Positions 21,718-31,431 are shown, counted from the first letter of the stretch. The stretch is 64,000 nucleotides of DNA from Longispora albida DSM 44784 (GCF_000379825.1 NZ_KB903837.1:194762-258761), one strand, 5' to 3'. Numbers and translations are program-made. The notes: generated by a model not told the origin, from the sequence alone.

Positions 21718-23822
21718 CAGTTCTTCGGGTAGGCCGTCAGGGTCGCCGGAGCTGTGACCCGTGAGATCGGGTCCGTGCCGTACTGGTCGAAACCAGCGGC
21801 CTTCACCCCGGTCACGAACACCGGCCCGGCAGCGGGAACGGTCACCGTGTTCGCCGCCTTGTCCCACACCGCGTCGCCGGCGCTGTTGCCCTGCCCGGCG
21901 AAGTGTGCGGTCCGGTCAGCCACGTACCCGCCCAGCGCGGTCCAGTCCGGGTTCCGCAGCGGCACGTTGTAGTAATGGCTGTACTTGCCGACGGTCGCGC
22001 GCAGCCAGTCGAACGTGAGGCTCTTGCCCGACGCGTACTGCCGCAGGTTGCCCTGGTGCAGCGTGTGCGAGTACGCCGAGCCGGTCATGATGTGCTGGAG
22101 GGCGATGTCGGACTCGTGGCCGACGATCTGGTCGTAGGTCTGGTCGACGGGCCAGTACGGGAACTTGCCGTTCGGGCCGTAGTAGGAGTTGTAGAACAGG
22201 GTCTCCTCGGCCGGGGTCGTCGTGTGGTAGGCGATGTTCGTCGGCCAGTCCGGCACGATGAGCAGGCTCGGCTCCAGCGGGTGGTAGATCCCGCAGTTGA
22301 AGCAGCCCGGCTTGTGGGAGTTGAAGGACATGTTGCCGTGCAGGTACTTCACGCCCAGCGCCTTGGCGGCCGCCAGCATGTTCACATTGGACGCGCCGAG
22401 GCCGAAGTCGGTCGGCGGGTCGATGTCGTTGTTCGGGTCCGGGTGGTACACGCCCAGTCCCGAGTACTCCGGCGTCTTGAGCACCGTGGCCGGCGCGCTC
22501 AGCCCGAGCTGCTGGCCGCGCGTGAGGTTGCCGCGGATCTCGTCGTAGCTCTGCTGGTACGTCGTCGTGTTCATCTTCGGGTGCGTGAGCGTGTGGTTCA
22601 CCCAGCGGAACTCGTTGCGGTTACACGCCGTCTGGTACGTGAGCGCGTCGCCGAGCTGGATGAGGCACAGCAGGTTCACGGTGCCCTGGATGCCCTCGCC
22701 GTTGAACGGGACGTTGAGCTTGAAGCCGCTCGCCAGCGGGTAGGCGCTGCGGAACGAGGCCTGCTGGTTCTTCGCGCTGACCGCGTCGGAGCCGCTCATC
22801 CGGAAGCCGGGGTCCTGTTCGAGGTGCCCGTCGGCGTAGAGGTGGTCGGTGTTGATGAACCAGTCGTCCACGTCGACGTTCAGCCAGTGCCGCTGCTCGC
22901 CGGCGAACACGCCGCGCGAGGCCCAGCGGACGAGGCCGTAGCCGAGGAGGGGCGTCTGCATGAGGTACTGGTTCGACGTGAAGGTGAGCGCGAGGCGTTC
23001 CCGGCCGTCGGTGCTGGTCGTCGTCACGCCCACGACGTCCGGCCCCATCGTGAGGACCGGGGTCGCTGCGCAGCCGGCGCGCACCGCTGTGCGGTACACA
23101 TAGGACAGTGAGATAGGGATGGCCGCGCCGGCCTTGAGGTAGTCGAAGATCGGGGCGCCGGCTGCCGTGAGGCTCGTGTTCACCGGGGTGCTGCCGATCC
23201 CGCCTTCGCTGACCGGGTTGAGGCAGTAGTCCTCGGGGTAGGTGCCGTACGACGTGTACAGCGACACCTGGCGGACGCCGAAGAGCCGTTCGTAGTCCCA
23301 GAGCGCCGTCCACTCGGCGGCGTCGAGAGCTGAGACGTAGCTGCCGTTCTGCTGGTACAGCAGGGCGTTGTTGGTCAGCAGCACCGAGTTGTACCTGCCG
23401 GTGCCGTCGGGCCGGGTCAGCGCGCCGAGCGGTGCGTCCCTGGCGAGCAGCACGTCGTACGGCGCGCCCATGGAGTCCAATGTGGACTTCCAGGTCGGCA
23501 GGCCGAAGTCCTGGGAGTCGACGGCGATGACGAGGGAGCGCAGGGCGACCTTGCCGGTCGCGGCCAGGTTCAGCGCCTCCTGGCGCTGGTCCTTCTGGGT
23601 GCTGGCCTTCAGCGGCCCCGACTTGATGGGGAGCTTGCCGGGGACGGCTGGCACGGGCAGGGCCGGCTGGCCGCGGAGAACCGAGTGCGCGTGCCCGTGG
23701 CCGTCGTGGGTGGTGCCGGGGTCGGCCTGGGCGGCGACGCCACCGCCGGCCGCGGCGAGTGTGACGGCGACGGCCAGGACGAGACGCATGGGCACACGTC
23801 TGCCCGATACGCGAAATTTCAT
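21717..23822 (-). CDS. Agd3-like (CE18) secreted polysaccharide deacetylase
   Basis: A 701-residue exported protein with a signal peptide ending near residue 35. Residues about 70-300 resemble the CBM87-type region of Agd3 (APYDVLLARDAPLG, AAEWTALWDYERLFGVRQV). The catalytic domain follows: HWLNVDVDDWF with Asp317/319/320, and WVNHTLTHPKM with His410 and His414, the Asp and HxxxH metal ligands of a NodB-like deacetylase. Agd3 de-N-acetylates GalNAc in Aspergillus galactosaminogalactan, and PelA does the same for Pel. It is the first gene of the operon. The 233-bp leader 23823-24055 contains its promoter and a 7-bp ATAGGGT/ACCCTAT inverted repeat. Confidence 0.85.
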   Translation of the reverse strand: MKFRVSGRRVPMRLVLAVAVTLAAAGGGVAAQADPGTTHDGHGHAHSVLRGQPALPVPAVPGKLPIKSGPLKASTQKDQRQEALNLAATGKVALRSLVIAVDSQDFGLPTWKSTLDSMGAPYDVLLARDAPLGALTRPDGTGRYNSVLLTNNALLYQQNGSYVSALDAAEWTALWDYERLFGVRQVSLYTSYGTYPEDYCLNPVSEGGIGSTPVNTSLTAAGAPIFDYLKAGAAIPISLSYVYRTAVRAGCAATPVLTMGPDVVGVTTTSTDGRERLALTFTSNQYLMQTPLLGYGLVRWASRGVFAGEQRHWLNVDVDDWFINTDHLYADGHLEQDPGFRMSGSDAVSAKNQQASFRSAYPLASGFKLNVPFNGEGIQGTVNLLCLIQLGDALTYQTACNRNEFRWVNHTLTHPKMNTTTYQQSYDEIRGNLTRGQQLGLSAPATVLKTPEYSGLGVYHPDPNNDIDPPTDFGLGASNVNMLAAAKALGVKYLHGNMSFNSHKPGCFNCGIYHPLEPSLLIVPDWPTNIAYHTTTPAEETLFYNSYYGPNGKFPYWPVDQTYDQIVGHESDIALQHIMTGSAYSHTLHQGNLRQYASGKSLTFDWLRATVGKYSHYYNVPLRNPDWTALGGYVADRTAHFAGQGNSAGDAVWDKAANTVTVPAAGPVFVTGVKAAGFDQYGTDPISRVTAPATLTAYPKN

Positions 23823-24055
23823 GCCGCATCCTTGATCGGGACGGGCAGTGATCAACTGAGCACTGCGAGTGGGGGATCGCCTTCTGCGAAGTAAACCGAA
23901 CCACCGCAGTGCCCATGACGCTTGTGGTGAGTTGCCGACAAGGGTGACTAAAGGAAGCTGATTTTGGGTACCGAGCGGCCTACTGGCCAGCATAGGGTCA
24001 GCTATGAGAAGAATACCCTATTTGTTCAGTGAGTATGCGCGAGGTTCGCGTCCGG

Positions 24056-27000
24056 TCAGAGCGTGTCGCGCGTTCGGGATTCCAGCTCCGTGACGATCTC
24101 CGACGTGCGCTCGGCGTGCCGGGTCGCCCCGGCCGCGAGGTAGATCCGCAGCGCCTCGCGGACCGGCCCGGGATCGCCCTCCGCCCGGCCCAGCACGACG
24201 AGGGCCTCGGCCTCGGGCAGCGGGAACCCCTGAGCCCGCGCCACCCCTACCGCCCGCCGGGCCTCGCGGGCCGCGAGCGCGGTGTCCCCGGTCGCGAGGA
24301 TCACCCCGGCGTGGATGGCCAGGACGCGGGCCTGGACGAGCAGGGCGCCAGACGCTTCCGCCGCCGCCAGCGACTCCTCGCAGTACTGCCTGGCGTCGGC
24401 GTGCCGGCCCTGCTGTACCGCGCACATGGCGAGCAGGGCCTTGGAGTCGGACCGGCTCAGGGCATGGGTGGCCGGCATGATCCGCAGATTGTGGCGGAGG
24501 GTCTCGATGGCCTCGGTCACGTGCCCGCCGGTGAGCTGTGCCCAGGCGGCGACGTTGAGCGCGTCCACTTCGAACAGGACGTCGCCGGCCTCCCTGGCGA
24601 ACTCGATCACGGTCGAGAGGCGCTCGCTGGCCAGGACGGCGTCGCCCCGTTGCATGCCGACCGAGGCCAGGGACTGCTGAGCCCTCGCCGCGACGGCCCG
24701 GTCGCCGATGCTGGTGGCGATGGCCAGCGCCTCCAGGCCGTGCGCCTCGGCGTCGTCCAGCCGGCCCTGCCAGATCGCGATGGTGGCCAGATTGTCGAGC
24801 GGCAGGGCGCGTGGCCCCTCGGCTCCCAGCTCCCGGTAGACCTCCAGCGCCTGCTCGCAGTGCTTGCGGGCCTGGGTGAGCTCGCCCTTGCGGAAGCTGA
24901 CGATGCCGAGGTTGTTCAGCGCCATCGCCTCACCGGTCCGGACCCCGAGCGACCGGTTCAGCTCCAGGGAACGCTGGTGGTGGATCTCCGAGGCCGCCAT
25001 CTCGTTGCGCTTGAAGTGGGACAGGCCCAGGTTGCCCTCGATGGCCGCCTCGCCGGTCGCCCACCCGGCCAGCTGGGCGCACGCCGCAGCCCGCTCGTAG
25101 ACGCTGATCGCCTGTCCGGTGTCGCCGACGCACACGTGCAGGAGTCCCGAGCTGGCCAGGCTCGCGGCCTGGCCGATCGGGCTGCCGGCTGCTGTGGACG
25201 CCGCCAGGGCGTCGGTGGTGGCCGCCTGCCAGGCGACGATGTTGCGGCTGTTGTAGAAGTAACCGCGGAGGCCGTCGGCGATGAGCCACGAGGCCGGTGC
25301 CAGCGGAGTGTCCTTCGTGCTCCGGATCGCCGCGAGCAGGCCGGGCAGCTCGGCCTCGATCCAGGCGAGGGCCTGCGGCGCGCCCGGGAACGGCGCGTCG
25401 GGATCCGCCGGCCACCAGGCCGTGTTCTGGTCGGGCAGGCGGAGGATCTGCGGGTACAGGAGGCGGGCGGCGGCGTCGATGTGACTGAGGTAGTACCCGA
25501 AGAGGGCTTCGAGGGACGGCAGGGTGTCCTCCGCCGAGACCCGTTCGGCGGCGTACTCGCGGAGCAGGTCGTGCAGCGCGTACCGGCCACCGCCCACGTC
25601 CTCCACGAGGTGGGCGGCGCGGAGCCGGTCGAGGAGCTGCACGGCGTGCCCGGGGTCGACGCCGGCCAGGTGCGCGGCGGAGCCGGGAGCGAAGTCGGGG
25701 CCTGGCACGAGCCCGAGCAGCCGGAAGAGCCGGGCCGCCGGTGCCGGGAGCGCCTCGTACGACAGGTCGAAGGCCGCCCGGACCGACGCGAGATCGTCAC
25801 TGTCGACGGCGAGCGCCGTCAGGCGGCTGCCGGACCGGAGCGTCGCGGCGTGCCCGGCGAGGCTCAGGCCCGGCTCGTCGTCGAGGTAGGCGGCGGTGAC
25901 GCGCAGGGCGAGCGGCAGGTGCCCGCAGAGGGCTGCGAGGTCGGCGGCCGCCTCGGGCTCGGCGGCGACGCGGGCCTCGCCGACCAGCCGTTCCAGGAGG
26001 GCCACCGACTCCGCCGGGCTGAGGACCTCCAGGCTCAGCCGCCGGGCACCGTCCCGGGCGACCAGCCCGGACAGCCGGTCGCGGCTGGTCACCAGGGCCA
26101 GGGAGCCGGAGCTGCCGGGCAGCAGTGGCCGGACCTGGTCGGCGGACGCTGCGTTGTCGAGGAGAACGAGCATGCGGCGGCCTGCCATCAGGCTCCGGTA
26201 CACCGCGGCTGCCTCGTCCACGTCGAGCGGCACCTCCTCGGGCGGGACGCCGAGCGCACGGAGGAAACGGGCCAGCCCGTCGAGCGGCGTCAGCGCCGGA
26301 GCCGTCGAGTACCCGTGCAGGTTGACGAACAGCTGCCCGTCGGGGAAACGGTCGCGGACCCGCGTCGCCCAGTGCAGCGCGAGCGCGGTCTTCCCGATCC
26401 CGCCCGTACCGGCGATCGTGCTGACCAGCACCACGCCGGCCGGGGCATCCTCGTCGCGGGGCAGCAGCTTGTCGAGCTGGTCCAGCTCGGCCAGCCGGCC
26501 GGTGAAGTCCGCGATGGGCGGCGGGAGCTGCGCCGGTGCCCGGTCCCGCCGGGCGGGAGCCGCCGGAGCCGGAGGCGCGAGGGCCGGGTCGTCGCGGAGG
26601 ATCGCCACGTACAGGGCTTCGAGCTGCTGGCCGGGGTCGAGGCCCAGCTCGCCGGTGAGCGCCCGCGTGATCCGCTGGTACGCGTCGAGTGCCTCCGGGC
26701 GGCGGCCTGCCCGGTACAGGGCCAGCATGTGCAGCTCGGTGAGCCGTTCCCGCAGTGGGTACCTGGCGGCCAGCTCGGCCAGCTCCAGCAGATGCTCGTG
26801 GTGCCTGCCGAGGGCCAGCGCGGTGTCGAGGCGCAGTTCGGCGACGGTGAGCTGAAGTTCGTCGTAGGCGGGCCGGAGCTGGTCGATCACCGGGTCCGTG
26901 GCCGAGTCGCCGAGGACAGGGCCGGTCAGCTCCGTGGTCCGCGCGAGCAGTGCGGCCCGGGCCGAGGGCTCGGCGGTGGCGCGGGCCTCGGCCTCCAGCC

Positions 27001-27310
27001 GGCGGAGTTCACAGAGGTCGACGAGCCGGGGGTCGGCCTCCAGCGCGTAGCCCTCGCCGCGCCGGGTGATCTGGAAGGCCTCCGCCGGGGCCAGGCGCTT
27101 GCGCAGCCGGGACACGTGCACCTGGAGGGCGCTGCGCGGCCGGGCCGGGGCCGCGCCGCCCCACAGCAGGTCGATCAGCCGCGCGTCGGGCACTGGCTGG
27201 CCGAGGTCGAGGGCGAGGATCCCGAGCAGGCAGCGTTCCATCCGCTGACCGAGGTCGATGGTTCGACCGGCAGCTGTGAGTTCAACCGTGCCGAGGACCC
27301 GCAGCTGCAT
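24056..27310 (-). CDS. SARP-type regulator with NB-ARC ATPase and TPR domains (copy A)
   Basis: A 1084-residue AfsR-like regulator. Residues 1-95 are an OmpR-type winged-helix DNA-binding domain (LDLGQPVPDARLIDLLWG, QVHVSRLRKRL), 95-250 the bacterial transcriptional activation domain, 270-600 an NB-ARC ATPase with Walker A GTGGIGKTALALHW and Walker B RRMLVLLDNA. The remainder is tetratricopeptide repeats, for example LNNLGIVSFRKGELTQARKH. It lies 10 bp downstream of a closely related paralogue on the same strand and 233 bp upstream of the polysaccharide operon, so control of that operon is plausible but not shown. Confidence 0.93.
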   Translation of the reverse strand: MQLRVLGTVELTAAGRTIDLGQRMERCLLGILALDLGQPVPDARLIDLLWGGAAPARPRSALQVHVSRLRKRLAPAEAFQITRRGEGYALEADPRLVDLCELRRLEAEARATAEPSARAALLARTTELTGPVLGDSATDPVIDQLRPAYDELQLTVAELRLDTALALGRHHEHLLELAELAARYPLRERLTELHMLALYRAGRRPEALDAYQRITRALTGELGLDPGQQLEALYVAILRDDPALAPPAPAAPARRDRAPAQLPPPIADFTGRLAELDQLDKLLPRDEDAPAGVVLVSTIAGTGGIGKTALALHWATRVRDRFPDGQLFVNLHGYSTAPALTPLDGLARFLRALGVPPEEVPLDVDEAAAVYRSLMAGRRMLVLLDNAASADQVRPLLPGSSGSLALVTSRDRLSGLVARDGARRLSLEVLSPAESVALLERLVGEARVAAEPEAAADLAALCGHLPLALRVTAAYLDDEPGLSLAGHAATLRSGSRLTALAVDSDDLASVRAAFDLSYEALPAPAARLFRLLGLVPGPDFAPGSAAHLAGVDPGHAVQLLDRLRAAHLVEDVGGGRYALHDLLREYAAERVSAEDTLPSLEALFGYYLSHIDAAARLLYPQILRLPDQNTAWWPADPDAPFPGAPQALAWIEAELPGLLAAIRSTKDTPLAPASWLIADGLRGYFYNSRNIVAWQAATTDALAASTAAGSPIGQAASLASSGLLHVCVGDTGQAISVYERAAACAQLAGWATGEAAIEGNLGLSHFKRNEMAASEIHHQRSLELNRSLGVRTGEAMALNNLGIVSFRKGELTQARKHCEQALEVYRELGAEGPRALPLDNLATIAIWQGRLDDAEAHGLEALAIATSIGDRAVAARAQQSLASVGMQRGDAVLASERLSTVIEFAREAGDVLFEVDALNVAAWAQLTGGHVTEAIETLRHNLRIMPATHALSRSDSKALLAMCAVQQGRHADARQYCEESLAAAEASGALLVQARVLAIHAGVILATGDTALAAREARRAVGVARAQGFPLPEAEALVVLGRAEGDPGPVREALRIYLAAGATRHAERTSEIVTELESRTRDTL

Positions 27311-27320
27311 GACCGTCAGG

Positions 27321-30300
27321 TTAACGGAGAGCCGGCCACTGATCGTCCCTCATCGGCTGGGGCACCCCGGCCGCCGTGTAGATCTCCAGTGCCGCCCGCC
27401 GGTGCGCAGGGTCGCCGGTCGCGTGGCCCAGCATCACCAGCCCCAGCGCCTCCCGCAGCGGCGTGCCGAACTGCCGGCCCAGCCGTACCGCGAGCCGGGC
27501 CTGCTCGGCGGCCCCGGCCAGATCACCCGAGGCGATCAGGATGGCGGCCAGGTGCGCCCGCGCCGTGGACTCGACCACGCCCCGGCCAGGGAGCTGGCTG
27601 CCGGCCACCGCGCGCTCGGCCATCGAGCGCGCCTCTGCCAGCCTGCCTGCCCGGCACTCCAGCCCGGCGGCGTAGGACAGCTGCTCGGTCTGCGCCGGGC
27701 CGTGCTGGTCCTCCGGCAGGGCGTCCAGGGCCCCGCGCAACCGCTGGGCGGCCTCCTCGTCACTGCCCTGTGCGGACAGGACGATTCCCGCCCAGCCTGC
27801 CGCCGTCGACTCCATCAGCGGATCCGAGCCCTGCCGGGCCAGGTCCAGGGCCTCAAGAGCGAGGGCAAGAGCTTCGTCGTACCTGCCCAGCACCAGCGCG
27901 ACCTCCGCGAGGCCGACCCGGGCGTGCTGGGCCTGGGGGATGTTGCCGGTCTGCGAGGCCACGTCCAGCGCCTCACGGTAGAAGGCCTCGGCGTCGGCGA
28001 GCCGGGCCTGCCACAGCGCGATCGTGCCCAGGTTGTCCAGCGGGAGGACCAGCGCGGCGAGCGCCCCCGTCTCGCGGTGCAGTGCCGCCGACTCCTCGAA
28101 GCACGTGCGGGCCTGGTTCAGGTGGCCCTGGCGCAGATGGACAGTGCCGAGATTGTTGAGGTTCAGGCCCTCGCTGTTGCGCTGGCCGGTCGCCCTGTTC
28201 AGCTCCAGTGCCCGGGTGAGGCAGGCTTCGGCCGCCGGCATGTCGCCTGTGATGAAGTACCCGTGCCCGAGGTTGCCCTGCGCGGCGGCCTCGCCGGCCA
28301 GCCAGCCGTCCTCGCGGCTGAGGCTGGCGGCCCGCTCGTAGGCCGGCATCGCCTGGGCCAGATCGCCGGTGCACAGGCGGAGGAGGCCGAGGCTCATCAG
28401 CCCGGCTGCCTGGCCGCGAAGGTCCCCGGCCGCCGTGGCGGCCGCCAGCCCGGCGGTCGCGGCAGCCTGCCAGCTCACCACGTCGCTGCGGGTGTAGAAG
28501 TAGCCGCGCAGCAGGTCGGCGAGCAGCCAGGCGACCTCGGCCCCGTCCGAGCGGATCATGGCGAGCAGGCCGGGCAGCTCGGTGTCCAGCCAGGACAGCG
28601 CGGCGGGCGGGCCGGCGAAGACGTCCGGCTCTGCGGGGACCGGCAGGCGCAGCATCTGCGGGTACAGCAGCTCGGCCGCTGCGGCTGCCCGGCCGAGATA
28701 GTGGCGGGACAACCCGCGCAGCGGCTCGGTGCTTCCGGTGGCCTTCTCTGCCGCGTACTCGCGGAGCAGGTCGTGCAGCGCGTACCGGCCGCCTCCCGTG
28801 TCCTCCACCAGGTGCGCGGCGGCGAGCCGGTCGAGCAGCTGCACGGCGTGCCCGGGTTCCGTACCGGCCAGCGCGGCAGCGGTCTGCGCGGTGAAGTCCG
28901 GGCCCGGTACCAGCCCGAGCAGCCCGAACAGCTCCGAGGCCTGGGCCGGCAGCTTCTCGTACGACAGCCCGAAAGCCGCCCGGATCGACGAAGGCTCGTC
29001 GCCCTCCAGCTCCAGAGCTGTCAGCCTGCTGCCGTCCCGGAGCGTCGCTGCGTGCCCGGCGAGGCTCAGCCCCGGCTCGTCGGCCAGGTACGCGGCTGTC
29101 ACCCGCAGGGCCAGCGGGAGGTGCCCGCACAGCCCGGCCAGCTCGGCGGCTGCCTCCGGCTCACGGGCGACCCGGCCCGGGCCCAGCAGCCGGGACAGCA
29201 GGGCAGCCGACTCGGCCGGGCTGAGCACGCCCAGGTTCATCCGGCGCGCGCCGTCCCTGGCGACCAGGCCCGCCATGCGGTCACGGCTGGTCACCACGGC
29301 CAGCGAACCGGGGCTGCCGGGCAGCAGCGGGCGTACCTGCTCCGCGCTGCCGGCGTTGTCCAGCACGACGAGCACCTGGCGGCCGCCCATCAGGGTCCGG
29401 TACAGCGCGGCGGCCTCGTCCAGGTCCAGCGGGACCTCCTCCGCCGGGACACCCAGGGCCCGCAGGAACCTGGACAGCCCCTCCAGCGGGCTCAGCGCCG
29501 GGGCGTGGGAGTAGCCGTGCAGGTTCAGGAAGAGCTGCCCGCCGGGGAACCGGTCGCGTACCCGGTGCGCCCAGTGCAGCACCAGCGCGGTCTTGCCCAC
29601 CCCGCCGGTACCGGCCACCGTGCTCACCAGCACGAGCCCCGATGGCGCCTCCTCGTCGTGGGGGAGCAGTCCGTCCAGTTCGGACAGTTCTGGCTCGCGG
29701 CCCGTGAAGTCCCCGATGGCGGGCGGGAGCTGGGCTGGCGCTGGCCGGGACGGAACCTCGCGCTCGGGTGCGGCCAGCGCCGGGTCGTCCCGGAGGATCG
29801 CCACGTGCAGGTTCTCCAGCGCGGGGCCGGGGCTCAGCCCCAGCTCGCCGCGGAGCGCCCCGCCAGCCCGGTGGTAGGCGTCGAGCGCGTCGGCGCGGCG
29901 CCCGGACCGGTACAGGGCCAGCATGTACAGCTCGGCGAAGCGTTCCCGCAGCGGGTGGCGGGCCGTCAGCTCGGCCAGCTCCGGCAGCTGCTCGTGGTGC
30001 GCGCCGAGGGCCAGCTGGGTCTCCAGCCGCAGCTCGGTGACCGACAGCGCGAGCTCCTCGTAGGCCGGCCGGAACTGCTCGGCAACGGCCTCGGTGGCCG
30101 CCTCGCCGAACAGCGGGCCGGTACCCAGGTTCCCGGCCTGCTCCAGCAGCGCCGCCCGGGCGGTCAGGTCCTCGGCCGCGCGGGCCTCGGCGGCCAGCCT
30201 GCGCAGCTCGCAGGCGTCCACAGCGGCCGGATCGGCGTCGAGCGCGTAGCCGTCGCCGCGCCGGGTGAGCCGGAAGGCAGGCGCGGCGGCGAGCCGTTTG

Positions 30301-30509
30301 CGCAGCCGGGAGACGTGTACCTGGAGGGCGCTGCGCGGGCTGGCCGGGGGATTGCCGCCCCACAGCAGCTCGATCAGCCGCCCGGTGGGCACGGGCTGGC
30401 CAGGGTCGAGGGCGAGCACACCGAGCAGGCACCGTTCCATCCGCTGACCCAGGTCGATGGGCTCGCCACCGACCCGGAGTTCCACAGTGCCCAGGACGCT
30501 CAGCCGCAT
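27321..30509 (-). CDS. SARP-type regulator with NB-ARC ATPase and TPR domains (copy B)
   Basis: A 1062-residue paralogue of the gene at 24056, with the same order: winged helix and BTAD (LDPGQPVPTGRLIELLWGG), NB-ARC ATPase (Walker A GTGGVGKTALVLHW, Walker B VLVVLDNA), then TPRs (LNNLGTVHLRQGHLNQARTC). I chose ATG 30509, where both paralogues begin with the same MxLxVLGTVEL. The two share long, nearly identical stretches, implying tandem duplication. It is first in a two-gene unit and follows the GH73 hydrolase gene by 35 bp. Confidence 0.93.
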   Translation of the reverse strand: MRLSVLGTVELRVGGEPIDLGQRMERCLLGVLALDPGQPVPTGRLIELLWGGNPPASPRSALQVHVSRLRKRLAAAPAFRLTRRGDGYALDADPAAVDACELRRLAAEARAAEDLTARAALLEQAGNLGTGPLFGEAATEAVAEQFRPAYEELALSVTELRLETQLALGAHHEQLPELAELTARHPLRERFAELYMLALYRSGRRADALDAYHRAGGALRGELGLSPGPALENLHVAILRDDPALAAPEREVPSRPAPAQLPPAIGDFTGREPELSELDGLLPHDEEAPSGLVLVSTVAGTGGVGKTALVLHWAHRVRDRFPGGQLFLNLHGYSHAPALSPLEGLSRFLRALGVPAEEVPLDLDEAAALYRTLMGGRQVLVVLDNAGSAEQVRPLLPGSPGSLAVVTSRDRMAGLVARDGARRMNLGVLSPAESAALLSRLLGPGRVAREPEAAAELAGLCGHLPLALRVTAAYLADEPGLSLAGHAATLRDGSRLTALELEGDEPSSIRAAFGLSYEKLPAQASELFGLLGLVPGPDFTAQTAAALAGTEPGHAVQLLDRLAAAHLVEDTGGGRYALHDLLREYAAEKATGSTEPLRGLSRHYLGRAAAAAELLYPQMLRLPVPAEPDVFAGPPAALSWLDTELPGLLAMIRSDGAEVAWLLADLLRGYFYTRSDVVSWQAAATAGLAAATAAGDLRGQAAGLMSLGLLRLCTGDLAQAMPAYERAASLSREDGWLAGEAAAQGNLGHGYFITGDMPAAEACLTRALELNRATGQRNSEGLNLNNLGTVHLRQGHLNQARTCFEESAALHRETGALAALVLPLDNLGTIALWQARLADAEAFYREALDVASQTGNIPQAQHARVGLAEVALVLGRYDEALALALEALDLARQGSDPLMESTAAGWAGIVLSAQGSDEEAAQRLRGALDALPEDQHGPAQTEQLSYAAGLECRAGRLAEARSMAERAVAGSQLPGRGVVESTARAHLAAILIASGDLAGAAEQARLAVRLGRQFGTPLREALGLVMLGHATGDPAHRRAALEIYTAAGVPQPMRDDQWPALR

Positions 30510-30544
30510 GGCCGAAAGGCTAACCCAGCGCTCGCTGTCGATCA

Positions 30545-31348
30545 CTACACGTCGTATTGGTAGAGATTATTTGCTTTCATCACGTTTACTATTTTCTGCG
30601 CGTACTGGGGATCGGTGGCGTACCCGGCCCTCGCGATGGCCCGGGCGAACTCGTCCGGATTCCCCGTGTGCCGGAAGGCCCCCGCGTAGCGGTCGTTGAC
30701 CCGGAGGAAGCGGCCGTGGTCGGCGAAGGAGTCGGCCTCCGACCGGTACGAGCGGAACTGGGCCGTCGTCCGGTAGCACCGGGTCCCCTTGCACTCGCTG
30801 GTGCGGTACGAGGCGCACTTGACGGCGATCGGGCCCGGCCAGCCGAAGCACTTGATGCCGAACAGGTTGTGGTCCTTGCGGGCCAGGTCGCTGCCGCCCC
30901 AGCCGGACTCCAGGATCGCCTGGGCGATGGTCACCGAAACCGGCACGCCGTACGTGGCCCGGCTCGACCGGGCGGGCTCGACCGCCGAGCCGATGAACCC
31001 GCCGGGCGCGGGCCTGGCCCCGGCGGCGGGCAGGGACGAGCAGTCGGGCAGGGCACCCGGCCGCGAGACGTAGGCGTCCGACACGTACCCGCCGGACGGC
31101 AGCCGGTCCCACTTGTTGCTGTTGCGGACCTTCCCGCTGACCCACTGGCCGGTCACCTGGCACTCGGCCGGTACCGGACCGCCGTTGGCGATCGTGCCGA
31201 GCCGCCTGGCCCCGGAATCGGGCGCTGAGCGGATGTTGAGTGGTATGTCCCAGGTGCTCGCGGTGGCCCCTCCAGCCGGGGCCGCCTGTGCTGGTACTGA
31301 CACCAGTGCGCCGAGTACCGCCCCCGCGATTACACAGATCGATCGCAT
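30545..31348 (-). CDS. gsmA: GH73 glucosaminidase with SH3 domain, GsmA-like
   Basis: A 267-residue exported peptidoglycan hydrolase. The signal peptide ends near residue 23 (PAQAAP). An SH3-like domain follows (residues about 32-90, LNIRSAPDSGARRLGTI, then GGYVSDAYV). The C-terminal 150 residues are a GH73 domain with AQAILESGWGGSDLARKDHN carrying the catalytic Glu, then NLFGIKC and YATDPQYAQKI. The architecture matches the sporangiospore maturation hydrolase GsmA of Actinoplanes. It would cleave septal peptidoglycan between cells. The ribosome site GGAGGG precedes ATG 31348, and a 13-bp hairpin lies immediately upstream of it. Confidence 0.88.
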   Translation of the reverse strand: MRSICVIAGAVLGALVSVPAQAAPAGGATASTWDIPLNIRSAPDSGARRLGTIANGGPVPAECQVTGQWVSGKVRNSNKWDRLPSGGYVSDAYVSRPGALPDCSSLPAAGARPAPGGFIGSAVEPARSSRATYGVPVSVTIAQAILESGWGGSDLARKDHNLFGIKCFGWPGPIAVKCASYRTSECKGTRCYRTTAQFRSYRSEADSFADHGRFLRVNDRYAGAFRHTGNPDEFARAIARAGYATDPQYAQKIVNVMKANNLYQYDV

Positions 31349-31359
31349 GGCACCCTCCT

Positions 31360-31390
31360 AGCCTGGGTTTACTCACGGTAACCCCAGGCT
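31360..31390 (-). promoter_or_regulatory. Inverted repeat directly upstream of the gsmA-like ribosome site
   Basis: AGCCTGGGTTTAC (31360-31372) and GTAACCCCAGGCT (31378-31390) match in inverse at 12 of 13 positions with a 5-nt loop. The position just 5' of the ribosome binding site suggests an operator or mRNA hairpin controlling the hydrolase gene. Confidence 0.5.
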
Positions 31391-31406
31391 GGGGGCGTTT
31401 TGGTCG

Positions 31407-31427
31407 AATCAGCTCATTTAGCTGATT
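31407..31427 (-). terminator. Hairpin after the DUF4383 gene
   Basis: AATCAGCT (31407-31414) and AGCTGATT (31420-31427) form an AT-rich 8-bp perfect hairpin 5 bp after the stop codon. Confidence 0.55.
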
Positions 31428-31431
31428 TGAT

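Noticed and set aside
24029-28159. A 1376-codon open frame on the plus strand across the SARP-type genes
   Set aside because: It is the antisense shadow of two high-GC minus-strand genes with clear domains; its translation is Arg/Gly/Gln-rich without recognisable motifs. The same holds for the long frame at 27258-30563.
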